From Phytophthora sp. 'mugwort' (taxonomy: Eukaryota; Oomycota; Peronosporomycetes; Peronosporales; Peronosporaceae): a stretch of DNA of 58,059 bases. Within the stretch, counting starts at the first letter, position 1. Every line of letters starts with the position of its first letter. Made by a program: the position numbers and the translations under genes. This document shows, one piece after another, positions 1-11,303 of the stretch. The stretch covers positions 1-58,059 of the forward strand of contig JAUCEF010000119.1 of the NCBI GenBank assembly GCA_033558025.1, in the 5' to 3' direction. The notes beneath the pieces were generated by a model. It saw only the letters and a program-made list of their open reading frames with translations. It made no database searches and had not been told where the DNA came from.

Positions 1-786
1 GAAGCACATGTTGAAGCACCTACCGCAGGTTCTGTACTATTAGCTGGTATTTTATTAAAATTAGGATCATACCGGTATGATTAGGTTTTTAGTTCCTTTA
101 TTTCCTAAAGCTGCATTATATTTTACACCGTATATTTTAGTTTTATGTTTAATATCTGTTATTTATGCGTCATTAACAGCTATACGACAAACAGATTTGA
201 AACGTATTATTGCTTATGCATCAGTTGCTCATATGAATTTTATAATATTGGGTATTTTTTCTTTAACTATTCAAGGATTAGAAGGTAGTATTATTTCAAA
301 TGATTAGTCATGGTTTAGTATCGAGTGGTTTATTTTTTTTCAATTGGATGTTTATATGATCGATATCATACAAGATTTATTAATTATTATGGTGGTTTAG
401 CACATACAATGCCTTTATTTTGTATTGCATTATTTATTTATGTATTAGCAAATATGTCTATTCCAGGTTCAAGTAGTTTTGTGGGTGAAATTCTTATTTT
501 AACTGGAGTTTTTGAAGATAATACTACAACAGCTGTTTTTGCGACAATTGGTATGTTTTTGGGTGGGGTATATTCTTTATTATTTTATAATCGAATTTGT
601 TATGGTAATATTCAAAATATTTATTTAAAAATTTATTATGATTTAACTTATCGTGAATTTTTAATTCATTTAATATTAATTATAAATATCTTTTTATTAG
701 GTTTATATCCTAAAATTTTTGAAAGTTGTATGCATGAAAGTGTTTCAAAAATTTTAATACATATTGATTTTTCTTATTTTTATTAA
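1..786 (+). CDS. nad4: NADH dehydrogenase subunit 4, 3' part (5' end outside window)
   Basis: This is a membrane subunit of respiratory complex I that forms part of the proton-pumping arm. The reading frame enters at base 1 with EAHVEAPTAGSVLLAGILLK, the conserved Nad4 signature containing the HVEAP motif. It continues through several hydrophobic helices to a stop at 784-786. The reading is interrupted by an extra C near 74 and by indels around 295-345. Arm 2 lacks the extra C and reads open through the second site, so these are sequence errors. The N-terminal half of the gene is missing. trnE follows 24 bases downstream, then atp1, on the same strand. Confidence 0.93.
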
Positions 787-810
787 ACAAAATTTTTTGT
801 TTAATAAAAA

Positions 811-882
811 GCCCTTTTAGTCTAATGGTTAGGACATTACCTTTTCACGGTAAAAATACGAGTTCAATTCTCGTAAAGGGTA
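811..882 (+). tRNA. trnE(uuc): tRNA-Glu (UUC)
   Basis: A complete cloverleaf with acceptor GCCCTTT/AAAGGGT, a TTC anticodon in the loop after ccttt, and a T-arm acgag-ttcaatt-ctcgt. It lies between nad4 and atp1. Arm 2 has the same sequence at 57188-57259. Confidence 0.95.
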
Positions 883-961
883 TAAAAAATATATATTTGA
901 TATATTTTGGTAATTATAATAATTTATAATTATTAAATAATATGATAATTTAATAACCTCT

Positions 962-2498
962 ATGGCTATTGAATTATCATATATACTGGAATCAAATATT
1001 AAAAAATATAAAGATGAAAAAAGTTTACAAGAAACAGGTATTGTTCTTTCAATGAGTGATGGTATTGCAAGATGTTATGGTTTAACTAAAATTCAAGCAG
1101 GTGAAATGGTTGAATTTAATAATGGTAATATTAAAGGAATGGCTTTAAATTTAGAACCTGATGTTGTTGGTGTTGTTGTTTTTAGTAATGATAGAGAAAT
1201 TCAAGAAGGTAATTTTGTACGAAGAACTGGATCTATTGTTAGTGTACCTGTAGGACCTGAAGTATTAGGTAGAGTAGTTGATGCTTTAGGACAACCCATT
1301 GATGGTGATGGTAAAGGTCAAATTAACAGTAAATTAGAAAGTAGAGTTGAAGTTAAAGCTCCAGGTATTATGCCTAGAGAAAGTGTTAAACAACCTGTAC
1401 AAACAGGTTTAAAAGCTGTAGATAGTTTAATTCCTATTGGTCGTGGTCAAAGGGAATTAATTATTGGTGATAGACAAACAGGTAAAACATCTATTGCTAT
1501 TGATACTATAATTAATCAAAGAGAACCTCATTTAAAAAAAGATATAAATAATCAATTATATTGTATTTATGTAGGTGTTGGTCAAAAAAGATCAACAATT
1601 GCTGAATTAACAAAAACTTTAGAAGAAAAAAATGCAATGTTTTTTTCTGTTATTGTAGCGGCTACTGCTTCAGATTCAGCACCCTTACAATATTTAGCTC
1701 CATATACTGGTTGTGCTTTAGGTGAATATTTTAGAGATAATGGTAAACATGCTGTTATTTTCTATGATGATTTATCAAAACAAGCGGTAGCTTATAGACA
1801 AATGTCTTTATTATTAAGAAGACCTCCAGGTAGAGAAGCTTATCCTGGAGATGTTTTTTATTTACACTCTCGTTTATTAGAAAGAGCTGCTAAAATGAAT
1901 AAAAAAATTGGTGGTGGTTCATTAACCGCATTACCTATTATTGAAACACAAGCTGGAGATGTTTCTGCTTATATTCCAACAAATGTTATTTCAATTACTG
2001 ATGGACAAATTTTTTTAGAGAACAGAATTATTTAATGAAGGTCAAAGACCTGCAATTAGTGTTGGATTATCTGTAAGTCGTGTTGGTTCTTCTGCACAAA
2101 TTAAAGCTATGAAACAAATTGCTGGTACAATGAAATTAGAATTAGCACAATTTAGAGAAGTACAAGCATTTGCTCAATTTGGTTCTGATTTAGATGCTAC
2201 AACTCAACAACAATTAAATAGAGGGATTAGATTAACAGAAATGTTAAAACAAGGTTTAAATATACCGTTATCTGTTGAAAATCAAATTGTAATTATTTAT
2301 TTAGGTGTACGTGGTTTCTTAGATAAAATTGCTGTTGATAAAATTTCAAGTTTTGAAATTAGTTGGTTAAATTTTATAAAAAATAATCATTTTAATATTT
2401 TAGAAGAAATCTTAAATAAAAAAGAAATATCTAAAGAATTAGAAAAAAAACTTAATATTTTAGCAACAAATTTTACTAATAATTTTATTACAAAATAA
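962..2498 (+). CDS. atp1: ATP synthase F1 subunit alpha
   Basis: This is the alpha subunit of the F1 catalytic head of mitochondrial ATP synthase, on the matrix side. The Walker A motif GDRQTGKTS and the conserved [13 protein letters not shown] segment are visible, and the C-terminal helical domain is complete, giving about 510 residues as usual for the family. A single extra base near 2025 (ttagagaac against ttagaaac in arm 2) splits the frame after FLEN. Arm 2 restores the expected [10 protein letters not shown]. At 1304-1309 arm 1 has an extra six bases giving DGDGKG where arm 2 has DGKG, the form expected for the family. The start ATG is 79 bases after trnE. Confidence 0.95.
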
Positions 2499-2702
2499 TA
2501 TAATTATTTTTTTATTAATAAAAAATAATTATAATATTTTGTAAATAAAACATAACAGATAAAAATTAATTATTTTCTATATAGAAAATAATTTTAAATA
2601 TTATTCTAATATTAATTTTTTAAAAAATATTTATTCTTTAAGAAGAATTATTTTAAAATTATTATTATATTTTTAAATAATTTAAATTTATTTTATTCTA
2701 TT
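2488..2702. other. AT-rich spacer atp1-nad5 with hairpins
   Basis: This holds no gene that I can see. A long imperfect hairpin begins at the atp1 stop (about 2480-2545: caaaataatataatta against taattataatattttg). A perfect palindrome, attattttctatatagaaaataat, lies at about 2569-2592. These could be 3'-end or processing signals for atp1 mRNA, but that role is inference. Confidence 0.5.
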
Positions 2703-4697
2703 ATGTTATTATTAACTTTAATTTTTTTACCTTTTTTAGGTTCAGTAGCTTCTGGATTATTTGGTTTTTATATTGGCCGTAAAGGTTCTGTATTTATAAC
2801 CACATTAACAACTTTTTTAAGTTGTCTTTTTTCATTTATTATTATATATAATTCAATTACAAATGAATATGAGTATATTATTTATATTTCAAATTGGATT
2901 AATAGTGGTTTATTTAATTGTAATTGGTGTTTTTTATTTGATAGTTTAACTATGATAATGTTAATTGTTGTAACAAGTATTTCAACTTTAGTTCATTTAT
3001 ATTCTTCTAAATATATGGATCATGATCCACATTTATCTAGATTTATGTCATATTTATCACTATTTACTTTTTTTATGATTATATTAGTTACAGGTGATAA
3101 TTTTATGCAAATGTTTGTTGGATGGGAAGGTGTTGGTTTTTGTTCATATTTATTAATTAATTTTTGGTTTACACGTTTACAAGCGAATAAAGCAGCTATA
3201 AAAGCTATGTTAGTTAATCGAATTAGTGATTTAATCTTATTATTAGGTGTATTAACTGTTTTTTATAATATTAGAACTATTGAATATTTTAGTACATTTG
3301 CAGCAATTTCTATTGTTAAAGATTTTAAATTTATTTTTTTTAATTATATTTTAAGTATTATTGATGTTGCGTGTATTTTAATTTTTATAGGTGCTATGGG
3401 TAAATCTGCTCAAATTTTTTTACATTTATGGTTACCCGATGCTATGGAAGGACCTACGCCGGTTTCGGCATTAATCCATGCAGCGACTATGGTAACTGCT
3501 GGTGTTTATTTAATTGCACGTTGTTCACCAATGTTTGAATATTCAATGTTTTCTTTAAAAGTTATTACAATTATTGGAGCTTCTACAGCCTTTTTCTCAA
3601 GTACAATTGGTCTAGTACAAAATGATTTTAAAAAAATAGTTGCCTATTCTACTTGTAGTCAATTAGGTTATATGTTTTTTGCTTGTGGATTATCAAATTA
3701 TCCTTTAGCTATTTTTCATTTATCAAATCATGCATATTTTAAAGCATTATTATTTTTATGTTCCGGTGCTGTAATTCATGCTATGGGTGATGAACAAGAT
3801 ATAAGAAAAATGGGTGGTTTAAGAAGAATTTTACCTTTTACTTATATAATGTTTTTAATAGGTTCATTATCTTTAATGGGTTTTCCTTTTTTAACTGGTT
3901 TTTATTCTAAAGATTTAATATTAGAAGTTGCATTTTCAAGTTTTAGTGAAACAGGTCATTTTGCTTATTGGTTGGGTACTATTGGTGCATTTTTTACGGC
4001 ATTCTATTCAACACGTTTATTATTTTTTGCTTTTTTAAGTGAAACTAATGCCTATAAAAATGTTATTAAAAATGCACATGATGTTCCATTAGAAATGGGT
4101 ATTCCTTTAGGAGTTTTAGCATTTGGTAGTATTTTTATAGGTTATATTTCTAAAGATATGTTTGTTGGGTTAGGTTCAAATTTTTGGAATAACTCAATTT
4201 ATATAAATCCATTTAATAATCAAATGATTGATGCTGAATTTTTACCAACATTTTTTAAATTATTACCTGTTATTTTAAGTTTTTGTGGCTTATTTTGTGC
4301 CTTTTATTTATATTTTTTTAAATTTAGATTTTTATATAACTTAAAAATTTCAAAATATGGTCTTTATTTTTATAATTTTTTAAATAGAAAATGGTATTTT
4401 GATAAAATTTATTATGAATTTATTAATCAATATATATTAAAAGTTGGTTATAATGTAACATATAAAATGATTGATAAAGGTTTAATTGAAATGTGTGGTC
4501 CTTTTGGTTTAATAACCGTTTTTTCTTTCTTAAGTCAAAAAATAATTTTATTACAAACAGGTTATATTTATCACTATTCATTATTAATGTTAATTAGCAT
4601 TATTTGTTTAATAAATATTATTTTTTTTTCTATTATTTATTTTTTTAATATTATTACTATTTTATTATTTTTATTTATTTTTTTATTAATTAAATAA
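2703..4697 (+). CDS. nad5: NADH dehydrogenase subunit 5
   Basis: This is a large antiporter-like membrane subunit of complex I. The 664-residue frame is intact here. It contains the conserved [17 protein letters not shown] and [20 protein letters not shown] segments and the family [11 protein letters not shown] motif, with about 15 hydrophobic helices and a hydrophobic C-terminal tail. The length is normal for protist Nad5. nad6 follows 60 bases downstream on the same strand. The arm 2 copy (53377-55373) is broken in two places by one-base indels. Confidence 0.97.
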   Translation: MLLLTLIFLPFLGSVASGLFGFYIGRKGSVFITTLTTFLSCLFSFIIIYNSITNEYEYIIYISNWINSGLFNCNWCFLFDSLTMIMLIVVTSISTLVHLYSSKYMDHDPHLSRFMSYLSLFTFFMIILVTGDNFMQMFVGWEGVGFCSYLLINFWFTRLQANKAAIKAMLVNRISDLILLLGVLTVFYNIRTIEYFSTFAAISIVKDFKFIFFNYILSIIDVACILIFIGAMGKSAQIFLHLWLPDAMEGPTPVSALIHAATMVTAGVYLIARCSPMFEYSMFSLKVITIIGASTAFFSSTIGLVQNDFKKIVAYSTCSQLGYMFFACGLSNYPLAIFHLSNHAYFKALLFLCSGAVIHAMGDEQDIRKMGGLRRILPFTYIMFLIGSLSLMGFPFLTGFYSKDLILEVAFSSFSETGHFAYWLGTIGAFFTAFYSTRLLFFAFLSETNAYKNVIKNAHDVPLEMGIPLGVLAFGSIFIGYISKDMFVGLGSNFWNNSIYINPFNNQMIDAEFLPTFFKLLPVILSFCGLFCAFYLYFFKFRFLYNLKISKYGLYFYNFLNRKWYFDKIYYEFINQYILKVGYNVTYKMIDKGLIEMCGPFGLITVFSFLSQKIILLQTGYIYHYSLLMLISIICLINIIFFSIIYFFNIITILLFLFIFLLIK

Positions 4698-4757
4698 AAA
4701 TAATAAAATATGTATCTTTTAAGATATAATTATAAATTTATATAATTTAAATACATT

Positions 4758-5469
4758 ATGGATTTCGAAACAATTTTCTTTTATACTTTTTCAACTATAG
4801 CTTTAACTTCAGCTATATTTGTAATATATTCTACAAATACAATATATTCTGCATTTTTTTTAATATTAGTTTTTACTAATTCAACTGGATTATTATTAAT
4901 TTCTGAAATTGAATTTTTATCAATAATGTTAATTATTATTTATGTAGGAGCTATTACTGTATTATTTTTATTTGTTATTATGATGCTAGATGTTAATGTT
5001 TTAATTGATAAAAATAAAATAAAAAATAATTTTGGTTATTTACCAATTATTTTTTTAATTAGTTTTATTTTTTTTTTAGAAACGTTTGTTATGTTTAGTA
5101 AAGTTTTTACATCATATTACCATTTAATAAATAATTCTTTTTTTACTCAAAAAGTAAATACTTTATTTTTTTTTCACGATAGTATGAAAGGTACTTTTGA
5201 AATATTTGTTGATGTCAAACCCTTTTTAAAAAATTTTATCTATCAATTAGATACTATTACAAATATTGAAACAATTGGACAAATTTTATATAGTTATTAT
5301 GCTTTTTTTTTTTTTAGTTGCAGGTATTATATTATTAATAGCTTTAATAGGAGCGGTTACTTTAACTAAAAAGGAAAAAAAAAAATTTTTAAAACAAAAT
5401 ATTTATAAACAACTTTCACGAGATGCATTAAAAGCTATTTTTAATGTATATTCAGATAAAACTGTTTAA
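4758..5469 (+). CDS. nad6: NADH dehydrogenase subunit 6
   Basis: This is a membrane subunit of complex I. The N-terminal helices and the conserved LLIIIYVGAITVLFLFVIMM-type segment are clear. In arm 1 the frame breaks at a poly-T run near 5306-5316. The arm 2 copy (52606-53316) reads through as 236 residues ending in the same C-terminus, so the break is a homopolymer error. It sits between nad5 and trnR. Confidence 0.95.
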
Positions 5470-5486
5470 TTCTTAATAAAACTAAA

Positions 5487-5559
5487 ACAATCTTAACTTA
5501 ATTGGTAGAGTATTAGCCTTCTAAGCTTTAAAATCTTGGTTCAAATCCAAGAGATTGTA
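5487..5559 (+). tRNA. trnR(ucu): tRNA-Arg (UCU)
   Basis: The acceptor is ACAATCT/AGATTGT and the T-arm is cttgg-ttcaaat-ccaag. The anticodon loop cttctaa gives TCT. The outer two pairs of the anticodon stem are T-T mismatches in both arms. It lies just after nad6, an order I recall from oomycetes. Confidence 0.88.
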
Positions 5560-5582
5560 ATTAGTTTTATTTAAAAATTTCA

Positions 5583-5649
5583 TTCTTAAAAAAAAAATAA
5601 TTCAATTATTTTTATAATATAAATAATAAAATTTAAATTTTTTAAGAAA
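5583..5649 (+). repeat. Dispersed ~65-base repeat, copy A
   Basis: An AT-rich block, running from ttaag through A-runs and taattcaatta to ttttttaagaa, matches the reverse complement of 9178-9248 almost base for base. The two copies flank the ORF137-cox1-orf32-cox2 block as an inverted pair. The core aataattcaattatt can pair with itself. Confidence 0.8.
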
Positions 5650-5941
5650 TAATAAATTAAAAAAATCAATTTTTTTCAATAAATATTCTAAAAAATATAA
5701 GAAGAATGCGTTCACTTACAAATTTAATATAAATACAGAATATTATTATTGCTAATTCTATAACTTTTAATCAAGATGGTTTAACATAAGTTATTGATGA
5801 CATAAATATTTAAATAGATTAATTTTTATTAAATACTCAATAACTAAAATTAAATTAATATCAACATAGTTATAATTTAAAATCACATAATTAGTTTTTA
5901 ATTGGTAAAAATTTACATAATGTATATATTGTATATCTAGA

Positions 5942-5967
5942 AACCTATTTAACAAATTAAATAGGTT
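5942..5967. terminator. Perfect 11-bp hairpin between trnR and ORF137
   Basis: The stem is AACCTATTTAA/TTAAATAGGTT with loop caaa, followed on the plus strand by a run of T. It lies 3 bases beyond the ORF137 stop and downstream of the convergent nad5-nad6-trnR unit. It could mark RNA 3' ends for both strands. The structure is seen, the role is inferred. Confidence 0.6.
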
Positions 5968-5970
5968 TTT

Positions 5971-6384
5971 TTAGCCATCTTCTTTAAAAATAGAAATTAA
6001 AATTTTAATTAAATGAGTCATCATTTTTTCAAATTCTTGTGGATTATCTTTTAATAAATGTCTTGGATGAATAGTTAGTTTTAATAATTCTAATAAATTT
6101 AATCCAGCCGCCCTTTTTTCAGGTTCACGTAACATTTTTAAAACAACTTGTTTTATTTGATTGAAAGTTTCATCATCGACGATATTCCTTAAATCCTGTA
6201 ATGCAGAAACTATTGGAAAATCGCTATTGAAATAAATTAAAAAAATAGTTAAACCTAAAATAAAAAAGGCACCTATTATAAATATTATATATTTTATATA
6301 ATTTGATGTTTGTTCTTGTGATTCGTGTTTTTCAATATTATTGTTGTCATTGTTTAAGTCTATTAAAATATTTTCGATATCCAT
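5971..6384 (-). CDS. ORF137, single-pass membrane protein of unknown function
   Basis: I do not recognise this protein. It has an acidic, Asn-rich N-terminus (residues 1-28), one strong membrane helix (about 30-52, with YIIFIIGAFFILGLTIFLIY), and a soluble C-terminal domain with a KMLREPEKRAAGLNLLELLK helix and a second amphipathic helix near the end. It lies about 240 bases downstream of cox1 on the same strand. The frame and length are identical in both arms, and one-base errors have broken many neighbours, so it is very likely a real gene. A lineage-specific respiratory or ribosomal accessory protein is possible, but nothing proves it. Confidence 0.8.
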   Translation of the reverse strand: MDIENILIDLNNDNNNIEKHESQEQTSNYIKYIIFIIGAFFILGLTIFLIYFNSDFPIVSALQDLRNIVDDETFNQIKQVVLKMLREPEKRAAGLNLLELLKLTIHPRHLLKDNPQEFEKMMTHLIKILISIFKEDG

Positions 6385-6534
6385 AATTATAATTTAAATT
6401 ATTTTATTAATAATTAATTTGTTATTAATTAAATTTTTATTTGATTTAATTTTTGAGATTTAATATTTTTTTTTATTTAAATTTTACTAATATTTTTTTC
6501 TCTTAAATAATATAAAAATTTTAAATTTTTATAA

Positions 6535-6553
6535 AACACCGTAAAACGGTATT
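6535..6553 (-). promoter_or_regulatory. GC-containing hairpin downstream of cox1
   Basis: On the transcribed strand aataccgt-ttt-acggtgtt forms an 8-bp stem with one G-T pair and a 3-base loop, about 75 bases after the cox1 stop and before ORF137. GC pairs are scarce in these spacers, so this may be an RNA processing or stability element. The role is inference. Confidence 0.45.
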
Positions 6554-6626
6554 AATTAAATTAAAAATTTTTAATATAATTATTAATAAAGATTAATTTA
6601 ATTATTAATAATTATAAAAATTTTTT

Positions 6627-8105
<1,479 letters not shown>

Positions 8106-8215
8106 TTATTTATATTTTTAAATTTTATTTTAAATGCAAAATTATATATTTTATTTTTAAATCAAAAAAAGCGTTGGTTTTTTTAATTTTTTATTATCAA
8201 AAAAATAAATTATTT

Positions 8216-8314
8216 TTATTTATTGAAAAATTGTTTGATTTTATTAATTAATTTTTTAATATCAGTAAATAGTAATAATATTAAAAAAATTATACCAATG
8301 ATTTTAAATACCAT
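8216..8314 (-). CDS. orf32: orf32, TatA-like micro-protein between cox2 and cox1
   Basis: A 32-codon ORF lies between cox2 and cox1 on their strand, starting 13 bases after the cox2 stop. One hydrophobic helix (residues 4-16, [12 protein letters not shown]) is followed at once by a Lys-rich amphipathic helix (DIKKLINKIKQFFNK). I recall a 32-codon ORF in this spacer of Phytophthora mtDNA. The helix-hinge-amphipathic-helix layout, with F at the hinge followed by KKL, resembles bacterial TatA (LLLFGPKKLPEL), and tatC is in this genome. The TatA reading is inference. The sequence is the same in both arms (49761-49859 in arm 2). Confidence 0.72.
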   Translation of the reverse strand: MVFKIIGIIFLILLLFTDIKKLINKIKQFFNK

Positions 8315-8327
8315 AAAAATTTTTTAA

Positions 8328-9104
8328 TTATATATTAAAATCAAAATTGATTTTATTTTTTAACCAAATTAAATAATCTTCTAATGAAACAGCTTCTACA
8401 ACAATAGGCATAAATCCATGATTTACTCCACAAATTTCACTACATTGTCCATAAAAAACACCTTCACGTTTAATAAACATTGATGTTTGATTTAAACGAC
8501 CAGGACAAGCATCTAATTTTATACCTAATGAAGGTATTGCCCATGAATGTAAAACATCTGAAGCAGTAATTAATACTCGAATATGACTATTAGTTGGAAC
8601 AACCACACGATTATCAACTTCTAAAATTCTAAATTGACCTATTGCTAAATCATCTTCTTGAATCATATAACTATCAAAAATTAAAGGTTCATCAGAAAAT
8701 TCTAAATTATCTGAATATTCATAACTCCAATACCATTGACTACCAATTACTTTTAAAGTAATAATAGGATCAATTACTTCATCCATTGAATATAATAAAG
8801 CAAAAGATGGAATAGCTACCGTTAATAAAATTAAGGCTGGAATAGAAGTCCAAATAATTTCAATAGTAGCACCATGTACAATTGTTGCTGGAATTTTATT
8901 TTTTTTTTCATCAAAAAGAGTAATAACTCTAAATAACATCCAACAAACAAATACAGTAATCATAATTAAAAAAAACATTAAATCATGATGAAAATTAATA
9001 ATACCTTCCATAACAGGTGTTGCTGGATCTTGAAAACCTAATTGCCAAGGTTCAGCCATATCTAAAAAAGTGAATTGATTATTTATATAATTTATTATTG
9101 TCAT
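8328..9104 (-). CDS. cox2: Cytochrome c oxidase subunit 2
   Basis: This subunit carries the CuA centre that receives electrons from cytochrome c. The 258-residue frame is intact in both arms. Two N-terminal membrane helices (about residues 38-60 and 78-105) precede the cupredoxin domain. The CuA ligands are seen in [12 protein letters not shown] and in [17 protein letters not shown] (CxxxC then His and Met). The start ATG gives [20 protein letters not shown]. trnW and rns lie upstream on the same strand. Confidence 0.99.
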   Translation of the reverse strand: MTIINYINNQFTFLDMAEPWQLGFQDPATPVMEGIINFHHDLMFFLIMITVFVCWMLFRVITLFDEKKNKIPATIVHGATIEIIWTSIPALILLTVAIPSFALLYSMDEVIDPIITLKVIGSQWYWSYEYSDNLEFSDEPLIFDSYMIQEDDLAIGQFRILEVDNRVVVPTNSHIRVLITASDVLHSWAIPSLGIKLDACPGRLNQTSMFIKREGVFYGQCSEICGVNHGFMPIVVEAVSLEDYLIWLKNKINFDFNI

Positions 9105-9177
9105 AATATACTTGAAATTTATTATTTTATTTAATTTTTAATATATACAAAATTAAGAGTTTTTGAATATTAATATT

Positions 9178-9248
9178 CAAGAAAAAATATAAATTTTATT
9201 ATTTATATTGTAAAAATAATTGAATTATTTTTTTTTTTTCTTAAAGAA
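9178..9248 (-). repeat. Dispersed ~65-base repeat, copy B (inverted)
   Basis: The reverse complement of this block matches 5583-5649 with only a few differences. It lies upstream of cox2. Arm 2 has the same pair at about 48832-48900 and 52430-52497. Confidence 0.8.
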
Positions 9249-9555
9249 TATAAAATTTTTTAAAAATTAAAATAATTTATATTAAATAATCATATTATTT
9301 TTAAAATGTTTTTATATACAATAATAAATATTAATGTAGAATATAATAAAAATGAAATAATAATTATTTAAAGAGTATTCATTTAACGATTAATCAATAA
9401 TATTAACTAATAAATTAAAATTATTTAATATTGAGAATGTTTTCTTAATATAAACATTAATTAATCTGTTTATGAATATTTTTTTAGGAATAATGGAGTA
9501 ATTTTAAAATTGAATATTTATAATAATATTTTTATTTTAAACATATAAAACTATA

Positions 9556-9696
9556 TTTATTATAAAATATTATAAATCTAAATTTAAATTCCCTTTGATT
9601 AAAAAGTATTTTAAATAAAATTTTATTTTTATAACTTGAATTTAATTAATTTCAGATATTATAAAATTTTTTTGATTTATAATATTTTATAATAAA
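9556..9696. repeat. 23-bp perfect inverted repeat abutting trnW
   Basis: 9556-9578 (tttattataaaatattataa and three more bases) is the exact reverse complement of 9674-9696, with 95 bases between. The right half ends at the base before trnW. On the transcribed minus strand the structure would begin directly at the 3' end of tRNA-Trp. It could be a processing stem or a recombination remnant. Confidence 0.75.
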
Positions 9697-9768
9697 CAGG
9701 AAAAATGGGACTTGAACCCATAACAATAATTTTGGAGACTATGATTTTACCAATTAAACTATTTTCCT
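9697..9768 (-). tRNA. trnW(cca): tRNA-Trp (CCA)
   Basis: The acceptor is AGGAAAA/TTTTCCT. The anticodon stem atagt/attat encloses loop ctccaaa, giving CCA. As the only tRNA-Trp seen, it reads UGG only, which agrees with TGA acting as a stop here. Confidence 0.93.
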
Positions 9769-9794
9769 AAGACTTTTAATTTTAATTTAAGAAT

Positions 9795-10414
9795 GCTTAA
9801 AGATCTCTTCCAGACACAGGTTCCCCTACGACTACCTTGTTACGACTTCATCAAAGTTACTAACCACTTTTTAGGAATTATAATTTATTTTATAAAAATT
9901 TTAAATTATTTTATTTAAATAATTATTAAATTTTATAAAAGAATTAAAAATTATTTTAAAAACAATCAACTTCCCTGATGTGACGGGCGGTGTGTACAAA
10001 GTCCAGTAACATATTCACCGCAGCATGCTGTTCTGCGATTACTAGCGATTCCAACTTCATAAGGGCGAGTTTCAGCCCTTAATTCGAACTAAGATAATTT
10101 TTGAAGATTTGCTCCAACTTATATCATTATTGCTTCTCATTGTAATTATCATTGTAGCACGTGTGTAGCCCAACTCATAAGGGCCATGAAGACTTGACGT
10201 CATCCCCACCTTCCATTAACCTATCATTAATTTTTTCATTAGAGTACTTTTATCTATTTATAATAAATTAGTAACTAATCATAGGGGTTGCGCTCGTTAA
10301 AGGATTTAACCAAACATTTCACAACACGAGCTGACGACAGCCATGCAACACCTGTTTTTTATATAAAAATTTTAAATAAAAATTAGCAAGAGTTGGTAAG
10401 GTTCTGCGCGTATT

Positions 10415-10446
<32 letters not shown>

Positions 10447-11303
10447 TAGACTCCCGTCAATTCCTTTGAATTTCAATCTTGCGATTATACTTTTCAGGCG
10501 GAGTGCTTAACGCGTTAGCTGTTATATCTAAAAATTCTAAATATTAGCACTCATCGTTTACAGCATGGACTACCGGGGTCTCTAATCCCGTTCGCTACCC
10601 AAGCTTTCGTTTCTCAGTGTCAGTATATACCCAGATAATTGCCTTCGCCATAGGTCTTCCTTCTATTATCAACGTATTTTATCACTCCAATAGAAATTCC
10701 ATTATCCTCTATTTATACTCCAGTTTATCAGTTTTGAAAAAATGTATAAAGTTGAGCTTTAATTTGTTTCTTTCAACTTAAAAAACTACCTACAAACCCT
10801 TTACGCCTAATCATCCCGAATAATGCTCGCTCCTCCCGTATTACCGCGGCTGCTGGCACGGGTATTAGCCGGAACTTCTTTTTTAAGTACTGTCATTTTC
10901 CTCCTTAATGAAAGAGCTTTACAACCTAATTAGCCGTCATCACCCACTCGGTATTGCTGGATCAAGCTTCCGCTCATTGTCCAAAATTCCCCACTGCTGC
11001 CTTTAAAAAAGTTTGGGCCGTGTCTCAGTCCCAATGTGGCTGATCATTCTTTCAAACCAGCTAAAGATAATAGGCTTGGTTGTCTATTAAACTACCAACT
11101 ACCATAATCTTGCGCAAACTCATCTTTTAACGTTAAAAACTTTAATTAATTTATTCAGTATTTTTATAAAAATAATTATTCTGAATTAAAAGGTAGATAA
11201 TTCACGTGTTACTCACCCGTTCGCTATGTTTTAAAAACATTCAACTTGCATGTGTTAAGCATACCGATAGCATTTATTCTGAGCCAGGATCAAACTCTAT
11301 TTA
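9795..11303 (-). rRNA. rns: Small subunit (16S-like) ribosomal RNA
   Basis: On the minus strand the 5' end reads agagtttgatcctggctcag. The universal segments gtgccagcagccgcggtaat and gtacacaccgcccgtca, and the decoding-site gtcgtaacaaggta near the 3' end, are all present. The length is about 1.5 kb and no intron is seen. Ends are placed by homology and are accurate to perhaps 10 bases. No anti-Shine-Dalgarno sequence is apparent at the 3' end. Confidence 0.97.

Larger units (their letters stand above)
5560..5970. other. Gene-free spacer between convergent trnR and ORF137
   Basis: About 410 bases of AT-rich sequence with no convincing gene or tRNA. It holds one copy of a dispersed repeat at its left edge (5583-5649) and a perfect hairpin at its right edge (5942-5967). 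Nothing else was recognised. Confidence 0.7.
9105..9696. other. Gene-free spacer between trnW and cox2
   Basis: About 590 bases of AT-rich sequence with no ORF or tRNA that I can support. It contains dispersed repeat copy B (9178-9248) and both halves of a 23-base inverted repeat (9556-9578 and 9674-9696). As the longest unexplained spacer in arm 1 it is a candidate for promoter or replication signals, with no direct evidence. Confidence 0.7.

Noticed and set aside
295..5316. Programmed frameshifting or pseudogenes in nad4, atp1 and nad6
   Set aside because: The other arm reads through at each site, and the sites are homopolymers or one-base insertions, so sequence error explains them.
5650..5940. 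A missing tRNA (Asp, Phe, His, Gln or Val) in the spacer
   Set aside because: I found no T-arm with the ttcaaat-type loop and no matching acceptor ends here, nor in 9249-9555.
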